Below, piece after piece: positions 12,344 through 19,660 of a stretch of DNA of 22,577 nucleotides. Location of the stretch: positions 1-22,577 of IMG/VR virus record IMGVR_UViG_3300026533_000019, one strand, 5' to 3'. The first letter of the stretch is position 1. Each line of letters starts with the position of its first letter. Source of the DNA: a virus. Under the pieces are notes generated by a model that saw nothing but the letters and a program-made list of their open reading frames with translations, did no database searches and was not told where the DNA came from. The translations under genes and the position numbers were made by a program.

Positions 12344-13836
12344 GTTACGCTTCGCAAAAATATAACAGACCCAAAACACAATACAGTGGAGCCAAACGTT
12401 CACGTCAGCTTGGACGATGGGCGATGCGTAAACCAGCACCCGATGTTTCCATAAAAGACTTACCTACGCTCAGAGGGCGTTCGGATGCCCTTTATAAAAA
12501 TAACTCTTTAGCAAGAAGTGCTGTCAACAAAAACCTAGATAATATCGTCGGTTCTGGTCTACGTCCACACCCAACGTTAGACCACAAAGCATTAGGAATA
12601 AAAAAGAAAAAAGCTAAAAAAATAGCCAAAGCGATGCTAAGAGAGTTTAACTTTCATGCTGAATCGGTAAACATAGATGCAGAACGTTCGCAGAACTTCT
12701 ATGAACTACAGATACCAAAACTTTATATGATGCTTATAGGTGGAGACTCTTTCTCCTTACTTCCACGTATCGAAAGACCAAGTACACCTTATACTACAAC
12801 AGTTGCCAACATAGGAGCCGATCAGGTATCAAACCCAAATATGGCAACCAATACAGCAACTTTTGCAGGGGGGATTGAAGTAGATGGCAACAATGCCCCA
12901 ATCTTCTATCATATTTTAAAAGAGCATCCAAATGGACTTAGCTACAAAAAAGAGTGGCAAAAAGTTCGAGCTTTTGATGACGAGGGTCGCCCCCTGGTCC
13001 TTCACCTTTTTCAGAAACTTGAAGCAGGACAAAAGAGGGGAGTTCCTTACCTATCACCAATTATTCAACTTGTAAAAACTCTTGGAGACTACACCGATGC
13101 AGAGGTAACAGCCTCTTTGGTCTCTGCTCTGTTTACTGTGTTCGTAAAATCTGAAAGTGGAGAAGGTCTAAGCTTTGATTTCGATGAGGAAAAAAGTGAA
13201 GAAACAGCTGACTACAGCATGAGTGCTGGTTCTGTCGTGAACTTAAAAGAGGGTGAGAGTATAGAAATGGCAGACCCGAAGCGACCAAATAAAAATTATG
13301 ATGTTTTTCATAAGGCAATTATAAAAGAACTTGCTGTTGGTTTGAATCTCTCCTATGAAGTGCTTATGACCGAATTTAATAACTCATTTACATCGAGCAG
13401 AGCAGTACTACTTCAAGTGTGGAAATACTTTAAAAGAATGCGTACGCTTATTGTTAACCGTTGGTGTCAACCTATCTACGAAAGAGTAATAGAAGAGGCT
13501 GTTTTACTCGGACGTTTAGAGTTAAAAGGATTTTTAGAAGACCCGTTCACTCGTGCCTCATGGCTAAAATGTACCTGGACGGGTGAACTTGCAGGTGCTA
13601 TCGACGAGATAAAAGAGGTTAAAGCAGCGAAGATGAGAGTCGAAGCTGGATTTAGCACAAGGAAGCGTGAATCTTCCATGATGAATGGTACTTCCTATGA
13701 TGACAATATTAATGTTGCAGAAGATGAGAGTAGAAAGATGATATCTGCAAATTTGATGGACAAAAAGATAAAGCCTGAAAAATTAAAAAATAAAACTAAA
13801 AAATCTAACAATAAGGTGAAAAACAATGAAGAATGA
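12340..13836 (+). CDS. B: Portal protein, lambda GpB family
   Basis: A 498-residue protein forming the dodecameric portal ring through which DNA enters the head. Lambda-type features are RSRQLGRWAMRKPAPDVSIK near the N terminus, LPTLRGRSDALYKNNSLARS then VNKNLDNIVGSGLRPHP (about 42-80), GDSFSLLPRI (about 135-144), the hinge HLFQKLEAGQKRGVPYLSPI (about 223-242), VVNLKEGESIEMADPKRPN and the C-terminal LNLSYEVLMTEFNNSFTSSR stem region. The last 30 residues are an unusual Lys/Asn-rich tail (KLKNKTKKSNNKVKNNEE). It overlaps the adaptor gene by 4 bases and the following membrane-protein gene by 11. Confidence 0.95.
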   Translation: MSYASQKYNRPKTQYSGAKRSRQLGRWAMRKPAPDVSIKDLPTLRGRSDALYKNNSLARSAVNKNLDNIVGSGLRPHPTLDHKALGIKKKKAKKIAKAMLREFNFHAESVNIDAERSQNFYELQIPKLYMMLIGGDSFSLLPRIERPSTPYTTTVANIGADQVSNPNMATNTATFAGGIEVDGNNAPIFYHILKEHPNGLSYKKEWQKVRAFDDEGRPLVLHLFQKLEAGQKRGVPYLSPIIQLVKTLGDYTDAEVTASLVSALFTVFVKSESGEGLSFDFDEEKSEETADYSMSAGSVVNLKEGESIEMADPKRPNKNYDVFHKAIIKELAVGLNLSYEVLMTEFNNSFTSSRAVLLQVWKYFKRMRTLIVNRWCQPIYERVIEEAVLLGRLELKGFLEDPFTRASWLKCTWTGELAGAIDEIKEVKAAKMRVEAGFSTRKRESSMMNGTSYDDNINVAEDESRKMISANLMDKKIKPEKLKNKTKKSNNKVKNNEE

Positions 13837-14179
13837 AAATGAATTTGAAAAGAGACCCTTTATCTCTGCACTGTTGATATTTGTAGCATTTATGATGATG
13901 AGCGTAATCTGGTTTGTACTTATCATTGCAGGAATAGTTATCTATTGGTTCCGTGATGAGCTTACTACTTATCTCTATAGAATAGGTGTTGCTATAGACC
14001 AGCTCTTAGCAACAATGATATGGAATACAGAAGACCATACCATATCTGCAATAGCTTTTAAGAACAAGTATGAACGACTTGTAAATTTTATAAATTGGTT
14101 GTTTCGAGATGAATCACACTGTAGAGAGTCCTATGTGAAAGAGTATATTATGAGAGAGGAGTTTGAAAATGAACTTTAA
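13826..14179 (+). CDS. Membrane protein of the lysis cassette
   Basis: A 117-residue protein. It has one long or two short membrane segments (FISALLIFVAFMMMSVIWFV and LIIAGIVIYWF, about 12-42), then a soluble part with GVAIDQLLATMIWNTEDHTIS and the closing DESHCRESYVKEY. This pattern (IDQLLN...G..DETIS...HC..S) recurs in small phage membrane proteins found beside holin and endolysin genes; their function is not established. It starts 11 bases inside the portal gene and is followed by a holin-like gene overlapping by 11 bases. Confidence 0.65.
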   Translation: MKNENEFEKRPFISALLIFVAFMMMSVIWFVLIIAGIVIYWFRDELTTYLYRIGVAIDQLLATMIWNTEDHTISAIAFKNKYERLVNFINWLFRDESHCRESYVKEYIMREEFENEL

Positions 14180-14486
14180 TGAAGATTTCCCACTTTGGCT
14201 CTTTGTGATTGTGCTATTTTTTGTATCTTTTATATTCTCTTTTATTGGATATTTAGAGAAAAATATTTCAGAACTTACAAAAGATAACTCTTTTAAAATG
14301 TACGTGCGAGGTGCATTGCATTCGGCTATTGGAGCATTGGTATCTGTTGTCGTCTATGCAATACAGCTTGAGTATTGGGAAGAGAGTAATTTTTTACTAA
14401 AAATAACACTTTCAGTCCTCGCATCAGTGTTGAGCGACACAATACTGATGAGAGCGAGAAGAGAAATAGGAGAGAGAGATGTCTAA
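14169..14486 (+). CDS. Putative holin
   Basis: A 105-residue protein with about three membrane segments: FPLWLFVIVLFFVSFIFSFI (5-26), ALHSAIGALVSVVVYAIQL (49-67) and a third, shorter one, LLKITLSVLASVLSDTILM (79-97). It ends in a charged C-terminal tail, RARREIGERDV. This resembles the phage holins that form holes in the inner membrane to release endolysin. The ATG at 14169 is preceded by GAGGAG with good spacing; an in-frame TTG at 14163 is too close to the SD. The endolysin is two genes downstream. The exact holin family is not certain. Confidence 0.65.
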   Translation: MNFNEDFPLWLFVIVLFFVSFIFSFIGYLEKNISELTKDNSFKMYVRGALHSAIGALVSVVVYAIQLEYWEESNFLLKITLSVLASVLSDTILMRARREIGERDV

Positions 14487-14736
14487 CGAGATGGAGTTTT
14501 TTATAGCATATATGATTATAGTTATTTGCTATGGTTTTTATTACAAGATATGGGAGCAGAGCAGAACAACCCTGCTTGTGATTTGTGCCACAATGGCTGT
14601 GGCTCTACTGTCACAGCATGTGGAGGAGTGGGTTACCTTGCTGGTATCTGCTTTGCTTATATTTTTACTGTTTATTCGAGCAGTCTTTAGAAAAAATATT
14701 AAAAAATCAAAATATAAGGATATTTTTTATGCATAG
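14479..14736 (+). CDS. Second small membrane protein of the lysis cassette
   Basis: An 85-residue protein with two or three hydrophobic segments (EFFIAYMIIVICYGFYYKIW, TLLVICATMAVALLSQHV, WVTLLVSALLIFLLFIRAVF) and a basic C-terminal tail KNIKKSKYKD. It overlaps the holin-like gene by 8 bases and the endolysin gene by 8. It could be a second holin, an antiholin or a pinholin partner; sequence alone does not tell which. Confidence 0.65.
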   Translation: MSNEMEFFIAYMIIVICYGFYYKIWEQSRTTLLVICATMAVALLSQHVEEWVTLLVSALLIFLLFIRAVFRKNIKKSKYKDIFYA

Positions 14737-15211
14737 AGCAATAAGTAGAACAAAGAGGCTAATTATAGAGGAGTGCATTAAGCAGGGTATTATAAAAACA
14801 GAGCAAATCCAATATGTTCTAGCTACTGTCGAGCATGAGACCATGGGAACCTTTAGACCAGTAGAGGAGGCTTTTTGGTTGACCGACTCTTGGAGAAGAG
14901 ACAATCTGGAGTACTACCCATATTACGGTAGAGGCTTCATTCAGATTACCCATAAGGAAAATTATGAGAAATTTGGAAAATTGCTTGATGCAGATTTGGT
15001 TAAACATCCAGAATTTGCACTTGCTTTTGATAATGCTGTTTTTATTCTAGTTTATGGCATGAAGCATGGTCTATTTACAGGTAAAAAGCTGAATGATTAT
15101 TTTAATAAGAACGGATCTAACTTCATAGGAGCCAGACGTATCGTAAATGGGAGAGATAGAGCCAATAAAATAGCTAAGATGGCACAGAAAACAAAGGTTT
15201 TTTATGCCTAA
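14729..15211 (+). CDS. Endolysin, glycoside hydrolase 19-like (chitinase/muramidase fold)
   Basis: A 160-residue enzyme predicted to cleave the glycan strands of peptidoglycan at lysis. GH19-type marks are YVLATVEHETMGTFRPVEEA (29-48, catalytic Glu probably Glu37 of the HET motif), YYPYYGRGFIQITHKENYEK (62-81), HPEFALAFDNAVFILVYGM (about 95-113) and the C-terminal FIGARRIVNGRDRANKIA. There is no signal peptide, so release depends on a holin. The ATG at 14729 has AAGGA at 14716-14720. Longer upstream sequence in the same frame is only the shadow of the membrane-protein gene. It overlaps the inner spanin gene by 8 bases. Confidence 0.88.
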   Translation: MHRAISRTKRLIIEECIKQGIIKTEQIQYVLATVEHETMGTFRPVEEAFWLTDSWRRDNLEYYPYYGRGFIQITHKENYEKFGKLLDADLVKHPEFALAFDNAVFILVYGMKHGLFTGKKLNDYFNKNGSNFIGARRIVNGRDRANKIAKMAQKTKVFYA

Positions 15212-15545
15212 TTTTCTACTTTCCCTTTTAAGTAATCTAAATTTTTTTGGTAAAAAAAATAGATTGTGGGTTGCTGTTTTTTTTATTGTAGCTTTAGTCC
15301 TCTTTCTTATTTGCATATTTAAAAAGCAGAGCAATACCATAAATAAACGGCAGGAGACCATCTCAAAGCTAGAGCAAAATGTAGCTGTAGAAAATGCCAT
15401 AACAGCAGAGAAGAGAGAGCAGAGAGCCAAGGAGATAAATGAACTTGTAGAGGAGGTTGAGCAATATGAAGAGAAGAATGCAACAGTATATACTACTGAG
15501 CATGATGATGCTATTTTTAATAGGGTGTTCATCTACTCAAATTAA
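15204..15545 (+). CDS. Inner-membrane spanin (Rz-like)
   Basis: A 113-residue protein with an N-terminal basic stretch, one membrane helix (LWVAVFFIVALVLFLICIF, about 20-38) and a long charged coiled-coil segment (about 41-90, e.g. NTINKRQETISKLEQNVAVE). This is the layout of Rz-type i-spanins, whose periplasmic coil fuses the inner and outer membranes together with a lipoprotein partner. It follows the endolysin directly, and the lipoprotein gene is nested in its 3' end in another frame, as in lambda Rz/Rz1. Confidence 0.8.
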   Translation: MPNFLLSLLSNLNFFGKKNRLWVAVFFIVALVLFLICIFKKQSNTINKRQETISKLEQNVAVENAITAEKREQRAKEINELVEEVEQYEEKNATVYTTEHDDAIFNRVFIYSN

Positions 15546-15828
15546 ATACTATGAGCCAAACTATTATGAGTTTGCTATCGCAGAGGTCGATTTATCTCCT
15601 ATTCCAGAGCTGGAACCAAAGTACCATGTCTCTTTTTTGGAAAACAACAGCTCCATGGTAGTTATGCCAACTTGGTTCTATGTAAAAATGCTCGATGTTA
15701 ACGACTTAAGAAAAAAACATTTGAAAATTTATAAAAAATTTTATGGCTGGGCGTTAGAAGATGTCCAGCGATATAATAATTTCGTAAAAGAACAGAAAAT
15801 TAAGTTTAAAGAACTTTCAAGCAACTGA
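15466..15828 (+). CDS. Outer-membrane spanin lipoprotein (Rz1-like)
   Basis: A 120-residue lipoprotein. A short basic start (MKRRMQQY) and hydrophobic signal (ILLSMMMLFLIG) end in the lipobox LIGC with lipid-bearing Cys21, followed by SSTQ. Ser at +2 favours outer-membrane sorting by the E. coli rule. The mature part has a Pro/Tyr-rich segment, SPIPELEPKYHV. The gene starts inside the Rz-like gene (80-base overlap, different frame), with GAGGAGG at 15450-15456 before the ATG; an earlier in-frame TTG at 15457 sits directly on the SD. It is longer than lambda Rz1 and extends well past the partner gene. Confidence 0.78.
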   Translation: MKRRMQQYILLSMMMLFLIGCSSTQIKYYEPNYYEFAIAEVDLSPIPELEPKYHVSFLENNSSMVVMPTWFYVKMLDVNDLRKKHLKIYKKFYGWALEDVQRYNNFVKEQKIKFKELSSN

Positions 15829-15862
15829 CACATTTTTTTACTGACACCTTTTTTTGGTGCAT
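15825..15862. repeat. 22-bp late-region element, copy 2, with an adjacent partial copy
   Basis: 15841-15862 matches 12004-12025 in 21 of 22 bases. Directly before it, 15825-15840 repeats the first part (CTGACACA plus seven T and A). CACC-T7-GGTG in the full copy can form a small stem. It stands about 58 bp before the GTG start of the protease gene; a TATGAT at 15885-15890 may be the -10 box of a promoter for the capsid genes. Confidence 0.55.
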
Positions 15863-15919
15863 GTTTTAAAAAATCAAAAACAGCTATGATTTGAATAATT
15901 AAAAAATAAAGGAGAGCAG

Positions 15920-17206
15920 GTGTATAGACGACTATTTTTAAAGTATGCCAACACACCATTACTCGCAACTGATACACTTGTGTCAAATGCTGTCTCTTTA
16001 CTTCTTTCTGAACAAAAACAAAATCAATTTGTAGAACCAAAACCATTGAGTATTAACACTAAACCAGAAGATGATGCTTTTAGTAGCTTTCAATATTTTG
16101 GCATGGTTGAAATTCGTGAAAACATTGGAATAGTAAATATAACAGGTCCAATATTTCGCTATGGGCAAGTTGAAGCGTGTTCAACGGTTTATGGTACACA
16201 GCATTTTGCTGAAGCCATAGCACGGCTTGAAGAGAAAGACTATATAGAAGAGATAGTGCTTAATTTTGATACTGGTGGAGGTGAAGCCTCGGGTATCTCT
16301 GAACTTTCAGAGCAGATACGAGCATTAACTAAGCCAACAACGGCTTATATAGATGGAATCGGTGCAAGTGCTGGTTACTGGTTGGCATCAGCTTGTAATA
16401 GAGTAGTTGCTAACAAAACAGCATTGATTGGCTCCATAGGTGTTGTTTTTGCCTTTTTAGATACTTCTAAAATGCAAGAGGATTTAGGTGTTGAGACTAT
16501 AGAAATAGTTTCTGCTGTATCTCCCTCTAAAAGAGTTGACCTGAAAAGTGACGATGGTCGAGCTAAAATTCAAGTTTTGGCTGACGATTTGGCTGATATC
16601 TTTGTGAGTAGCATTGCAACATATAGGGATGTAACAGTTGGATATGTAAAAGAGAATTTTGGGAAAGGTGATGTAATGATTGCCTCTAAAGCTCTTGACG
16701 CAAAGATGATAGACGAATTAGGCACTTTTGAAGCCTTAATTACAAAATTACAAGGAGATTCCATGCCAGACCCAAAATTAAAAGGAGCAGGTGCATCGAC
16801 ACCAGCAACAGAGACAAAAACAACAGAGACTCAAGCTGTGACAGCTGAAGAGTTTAAAACAATGAATCCAACAGCGTACCAAGAAATTTTAACAGCAGGT
16901 GCTACAGCAGAGCGTGAGCGTATTCAGGCTATTGCAAATATTGATGCACCTCATTATCAAGCTGTAATTCAAGAGCATATGTTTAACGGTACTTCTACTG
17001 TGAAAGATGTCAAAGTAGCGTTATTTGATGCAAAAGAGGACAAGCTAACCAACGCTCAAATTTCTTTTGCTAAGGGTGGAGCTGAAGCTGCTGCTGCGTT
17101 GAAGAATATTTCTACTGCTCATACTGATGGTGGTGGTCAAGTTGGAACAGCAGAAGCTTCAGTAACTGCATCGGTAAAAAAAGCAACAAAAAAGAGAGGT
17201 AAATAA
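15920..17206 (+). CDS. C: Capsid maturation protease, S49 family (lambda GpC-like), with C-terminal scaffold
   Basis: A 428-residue protein. Residues 60-275 form an S49 (SppA-like) serine protease: IVNITGPIF, IVLNFDTGGGEASGI (112-126), the nucleophile Ser150 in IDGIGASAGYWLASA, LIGSIGVVF, and the likely base Lys204 in SPSKRVD (54 residues on, as in GpC). Residues 282-428 are low-complexity at first, then helical (TAGATAERERIQAIANIDAP), fitting a scaffold. The protease acts in the prohead and is removed by self-cleavage. GTG start with AGGAGA upstream. It is close to lambda C in length (439). Confidence 0.93.
   Translation: MYRRLFLKYANTPLLATDTLVSNAVSLLLSEQKQNQFVEPKPLSINTKPEDDAFSSFQYFGMVEIRENIGIVNITGPIFRYGQVEACSTVYGTQHFAEAIARLEEKDYIEEIVLNFDTGGGEASGISELSEQIRALTKPTTAYIDGIGASAGYWLASACNRVVANKTALIGSIGVVFAFLDTSKMQEDLGVETIEIVSAVSPSKRVDLKSDDGRAKIQVLADDLADIFVSSIATYRDVTVGYVKENFGKGDVMIASKALDAKMIDELGTFEALITKLQGDSMPDPKLKGAGASTPATETKTTETQAVTAEEFKTMNPTAYQEILTAGATAERERIQAIANIDAPHYQAVIQEHMFNGTSTVKDVKVALFDAKEDKLTNAQISFAKGGAEAAAALKNISTAHTDGGGQVGTAEASVTASVKKATKKRGK
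16763..17206 (+). CDS. Internal in-frame start: separate scaffold protein (lambda Nu3-like)
   Basis: Within the protease gene and in the same frame, an ATG at 16763 is preceded by AAGGAG (16752-16757) at ideal 5-base spacing. It would give a 147-residue protein starting MPDPKLKGAGASTPATETKT, identical to the C-terminal scaffold part. Lambda makes Nu3 from the 3' end of gene C in just this way, so that scaffold outnumbers protease. The SD and position support it; expression is inferred. Confidence 0.65.
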   Translation: MPDPKLKGAGASTPATETKTTETQAVTAEEFKTMNPTAYQEILTAGATAERERIQAIANIDAPHYQAVIQEHMFNGTSTVKDVKVALFDAKEDKLTNAQISFAKGGAEAAAALKNISTAHTDGGGQVGTAEASVTASVKKATKKRGK

Positions 17207-17207
17207 G

Positions 17208-17504
17208 ATGGTTGTAACAAATAGAATAACAGATGGGGCAACGGTAACAGGTACAACAGCTCTTAAGGCTGGAACTGTTCTTGAAAAAGATGGTGCTACT
17301 AATTACAAGGTATTAGCCGTTGCAGAGAATGCCGATGCAATTTTAATGCAAGATGTTACACCTACAGCTGAGGGTGTGGTAACAGTTGCACTTTTTGGTG
17401 GTGTTGTAGAACTGGCTGACCAAGTTATTGTGCCTAGTGGCATTACTGTAGCTGAAATCAAACCTGTCCTTAGAACTAAGGGCATTTACATTAAAGGAGC
17501 ATAA
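17208..17504 (+). CDS. D: Head decoration protein, lambda GpD family
   Basis: A 98-residue protein that trimerises on the expanded capsid surface and stabilises it. It is beta-rich with the family's layout: TNRITDGATVTGTTALKAGT, VLEKDGATNYKVLAV, AILMQDVTPTAEG, VTVALFGGVVELADQVIVP and a final strand GIYIKGA. Lambda D is 110 residues. It lies between protease/scaffold and major capsid, as in lambda. SD GAGAGG is upstream, with 1 bp between the preceding stop and its ATG. Confidence 0.88.
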   Translation: MVVTNRITDGATVTGTTALKAGTVLEKDGATNYKVLAVAENADAILMQDVTPTAEGVVTVALFGGVVELADQVIVPSGITVAEIKPVLRTKGIYIKGA

Positions 17505-17505
17505 C

Positions 17506-18537
17506 ATGACACCTGAAGAGTTAGAAGTATTATTTCAAACAAGATTACTCATTTCCATGGGAGTAGAAGTTTTTCCTACGAGTGGATTTCTACAGAGAAC
17601 ATTCTTTTCCCATGTAATTGAAGATGATTCTGAACACATTGACATTATTTTAAAAAGTGGTTCTAAAACTTTAGCTCCATTTGTTTCACCAAGAATCGGT
17701 GGAAAAGTGATGTCTGGAATCAAGAAGAGTACGCAGACTTATAAACCTGCGTATATTAAACAGAAATTCCCCACAGATGCTACTGATGTGCTTAGTCAAA
17801 CCAATCGACCGATTTACGCAAACGATGAAACTGTGCTTGACCGTGTCGCTGAAAAACTTTCAGATGAGATTGCCGAGGGTGATGCAAACATTGATAGAAG
17901 AGTTGAATGGATGGCATCGGAAGTTTTACAGACAGGCAAGTGTCCTGTAAAAGGGGATGGAGTAGATGAAGTGATTGACTGTCTCTTCTCTGAATCTCAG
18001 GTTAAAACCCTCTCTGGTACAGGTCTATGGAATGACCCTGCATCGTCTCCTATGAAGACGTTTAGAGATATTAGAAAAGAGCGTACAGACGCTGGTGGAA
18101 AAGCTCCAAATGTTATTGTGATGGGTGTCGATGCGTATCAAGCTTATATCTCCCATCCTGAAACACTAGATATGTTTGATAAACGTAGAATTGACCGTGG
18201 TTCACTTAAGCCTGAGCTTATTGAAGAGAATGTCATTATGGTTGGGTATATTCCTGAAATTGCAACAACAATCTATGTTTATGATGAAACGTACACAGAT
18301 GAGAATGATGATACTCAATACTATGTTAACCCAACAGGGTTTATTTATGCTTCAACAAAAGCTGAAGGTAAAGTGGTTTATGGAGCGATAAAAGATTTGA
18401 AAGCTCTTTATGCAACTAAAGTGTTTATTAAGTCTTGGGAAGAAGAAGACCCCTCTGTGCGTTGGTTGCTTATGCAGTCAGCACCTGTTGTAATCCCTAC
18501 TTACAAAGATAGCTTTGCTTACTGTGAGGTTCTATAA
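17506..18537 (+). CDS. E: Major capsid protein, lambda GpE family
   Basis: A 343-residue protein that builds the icosahedral shell with an HK97 fold; lambda E is 341. Family features are FLQRTFFSHVIEDDSEHIDI near the start, GGKVMSGIKKSTQTYKPAYI then KQKFPTDATDVLSQTNRPIY (about 63-105), RRVEWMASEVLQTGKCPVKG, a middle APNVIVMGVDAYQAYISHP, and the C-terminal VFIKSWEEEDPSVRWLLMQS then APVVIPT. Strong SD AAAGGAG. Order C-D-E matches lambda. The last base of its stop overlaps the next ATG. Confidence 0.95.
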   Translation: MTPEELEVLFQTRLLISMGVEVFPTSGFLQRTFFSHVIEDDSEHIDIILKSGSKTLAPFVSPRIGGKVMSGIKKSTQTYKPAYIKQKFPTDATDVLSQTNRPIYANDETVLDRVAEKLSDEIAEGDANIDRRVEWMASEVLQTGKCPVKGDGVDEVIDCLFSESQVKTLSGTGLWNDPASSPMKTFRDIRKERTDAGGKAPNVIVMGVDAYQAYISHPETLDMFDKRRIDRGSLKPELIEENVIMVGYIPEIATTIYVYDETYTDENDDTQYYVNPTGFIYASTKAEGKVVYGAIKDLKALYATKVFIKSWEEEDPSVRWLLMQSAPVVIPTYKDSFAYCEVL

Positions 18538-18839
18538 TGAAAGTAGTTGTGGTTAGTGGAACTGTAGAACACAGTGATGAAAAGTATGAAGTTAATGAAG
18601 AGTTTACTTGCAATAAGAAAGATGGTGACAGACTTATTGGACTAAATAAAGTCGAAGAGGTTAAAGGTAAGTCAGCTTCTTCAGCAAGAAGCACCAATCC
18701 TCCTAAAAAAAGCCAAGCAGAGCAAATGGAAGAGGGTATGCTTGAACAGCTACAAGAAGAAGCAAAAGCTTTAGCTATAGAGACAGAGGGTAAAGACTTT
18801 GAGACGCTAAAAGCCGAGGTTGAGGGCTTTGGAGAATAG
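18537..18839 (+). CDS. Small head-associated protein of unknown function
   Basis: A 100-residue protein in two parts. Residues 1-45 (MKVVVVSGTVEHSDEKYEVN, FTCNKKDGDRLIGLNKVEEV) form a small beta domain seen in short phage proteins encoded after capsid genes. Residues 46-100 are a Ser/Lys linker followed by an acidic helix (AEQMEEGMLEQLQEEAKALA). The place matches lambda FI, which helps the packaging motor use proheads, but I see no sequence match that proves this. It is the last gene of the head block, before a strong hairpin. Confidence 0.65.
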   Translation: MKVVVVSGTVEHSDEKYEVNEEFTCNKKDGDRLIGLNKVEEVKGKSASSARSTNPPKKSQAEQMEEGMLEQLQEEAKALAIETEGKDFETLKAEVEGFGE

Positions 18840-18844
18840 GGCTT

Positions 18845-18901
18845 AAAATAAGCGTGTTTTGTAGTGCTAGAGACTCTAGCCTATGTAAAACGGCTTATTT
18901 T
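18845..18901. terminator. Long imperfect hairpin between head and tail genes
   Basis: AAAATAAGC (18845-18853) pairs with GCTTATTTT (18893-18901), GTTTT (18856-18860) with AAAAC (18887-18891), and the centre GCTAGAGACTCTAGC (18866-18880) is a perfect dyad. The 3' arm ends in TTATTTT, so a bidirectional terminator or an RNA-processing stem is likely. It separates the capsid block from the joining and tail block. Confidence 0.65.
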
Positions 18902-18920
18902 GCTTATATGAAAGGCAAAA

Positions 18921-19244
18921 ATGAAAGAGTTGATGACCAATGACCTCGATGATGTCTTTTATGATGAAAATGAGTTCGCTATAGAGATAGAGCATACAAA
19001 TGAAGAGAAGATGGCTCTTGAAAAGTTTGTTGTTATTTTTGATGAAAAGACAGAGATTATTTTGGACAACTCTTCGGAGTATGGAGACTCTATAGCCTAT
19101 GTTCCCTCTTTTTTAGTACAAGTTAAAAAAGCAGGAAACATCGACAGTCGTTCCACGTTTTTAATAGATAGAACCAAATATGCACTAAGCACTAAAGAGA
19201 AAGAGAACATAGACGAGTACAGAGTCTACTTGGAGATTGCATGA
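18921..19244 (+). CDS. Putative head-tail joining protein (lambda FII-like position)
   Basis: A 107-residue acidic protein. It opens with an Asp/Glu-rich helix (NDLDDVFYDENEFAIEIEHT) and then reads as a beta barrel-like series of strands (KFVVIFDEKTEIIL, YVPSFLVQVKKAG, STFLIDRTKYAL, EYRVYLEIA). The pattern of an N-terminal DD-x-F segment, a D/E-T strand and RSTFLIDRTKY-x-L followed by a final strand fits small attachment proteins of the lambda FII class, which cap the filled head. The similarity is weak and leans on position. ATGA overlap with the next gene. Confidence 0.55.
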   Translation: MKELMTNDLDDVFYDENEFAIEIEHTNEEKMALEKFVVIFDEKTEIILDNSSEYGDSIAYVPSFLVQVKKAGNIDSRSTFLIDRTKYALSTKEKENIDEYRVYLEIA

Positions 19245-19660
19245 GAGAAGAGATACTAAGAGTAATAGAAGAGCATTTTAAAGCCATTCGCGTTTTTAAT
19301 GATGCTCCCTTTGATTTGGGAAAGAACTGTTTCGAGTGGAGAGACAAACCACTAAACGACGATGAGTTCCCAGCACTCTTTTGGAATGATACTTCAAATA
19401 TTTATGACAGCGACTCTGGTCACACCCTTTCTCTTGTTGCTGTAGTAGTTCTGCGTGATACAGTTTCTGCTGAAGTTGCAAAAGATACCCGTGTAGCGAT
19501 GCAAAGCGTGGCACACGCGTTTAGAGATGCCACAGCAGAGCTTGGCTACTTTGGAAAAATGAATAAAACAGAAATGATAGGTGAAGATAAAGACTACCGT
19601 TATATAGCAGGTAGACTCTCTTTTGAAATACGATATACAGACGATGAATGGAGTGTATAG
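19241..19660 (+). CDS. Putative tail terminator / minor tail protein
   Basis: A 139-residue protein (FKAIRVFNDAPFDLGKNCFE, FPALFWNDTSNIYDSDSGHT, LSLVAVVVLRDTVSAEVAKD, GRLSFEIRYTDDEWSV). A short N-terminal helix, a conserved-looking P-A-L-x-W strand, a hydrophobic strand and a final strand ending FEIRYTDDEW match the general fold of tail terminator proteins (lambda U and its myophage equivalents), which seal the tail where it meets the head. Position between the joining protein and baseplate V supports this; the family call is tentative. Confidence 0.55.
   Translation: MREEILRVIEEHFKAIRVFNDAPFDLGKNCFEWRDKPLNDDEFPALFWNDTSNIYDSDSGHTLSLVAVVVLRDTVSAEVAKDTRVAMQSVAHAFRDATAELGYFGKMNKTEMIGEDKDYRYIAGRLSFEIRYTDDEWSV

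Noticed and set aside
14585-14728. N-terminal extension of the endolysin
   Set aside because: It is the other-frame shadow of the membrane-protein gene; the ATG at 14729 with AAGGA is a better start and gives normal endolysin content.
15841-15862. Sigma-54 promoter
   Set aside because: TGACAC and TGCAT recall -24/-12 elements, but the spacing is too long and the GG/GC cores are missing.
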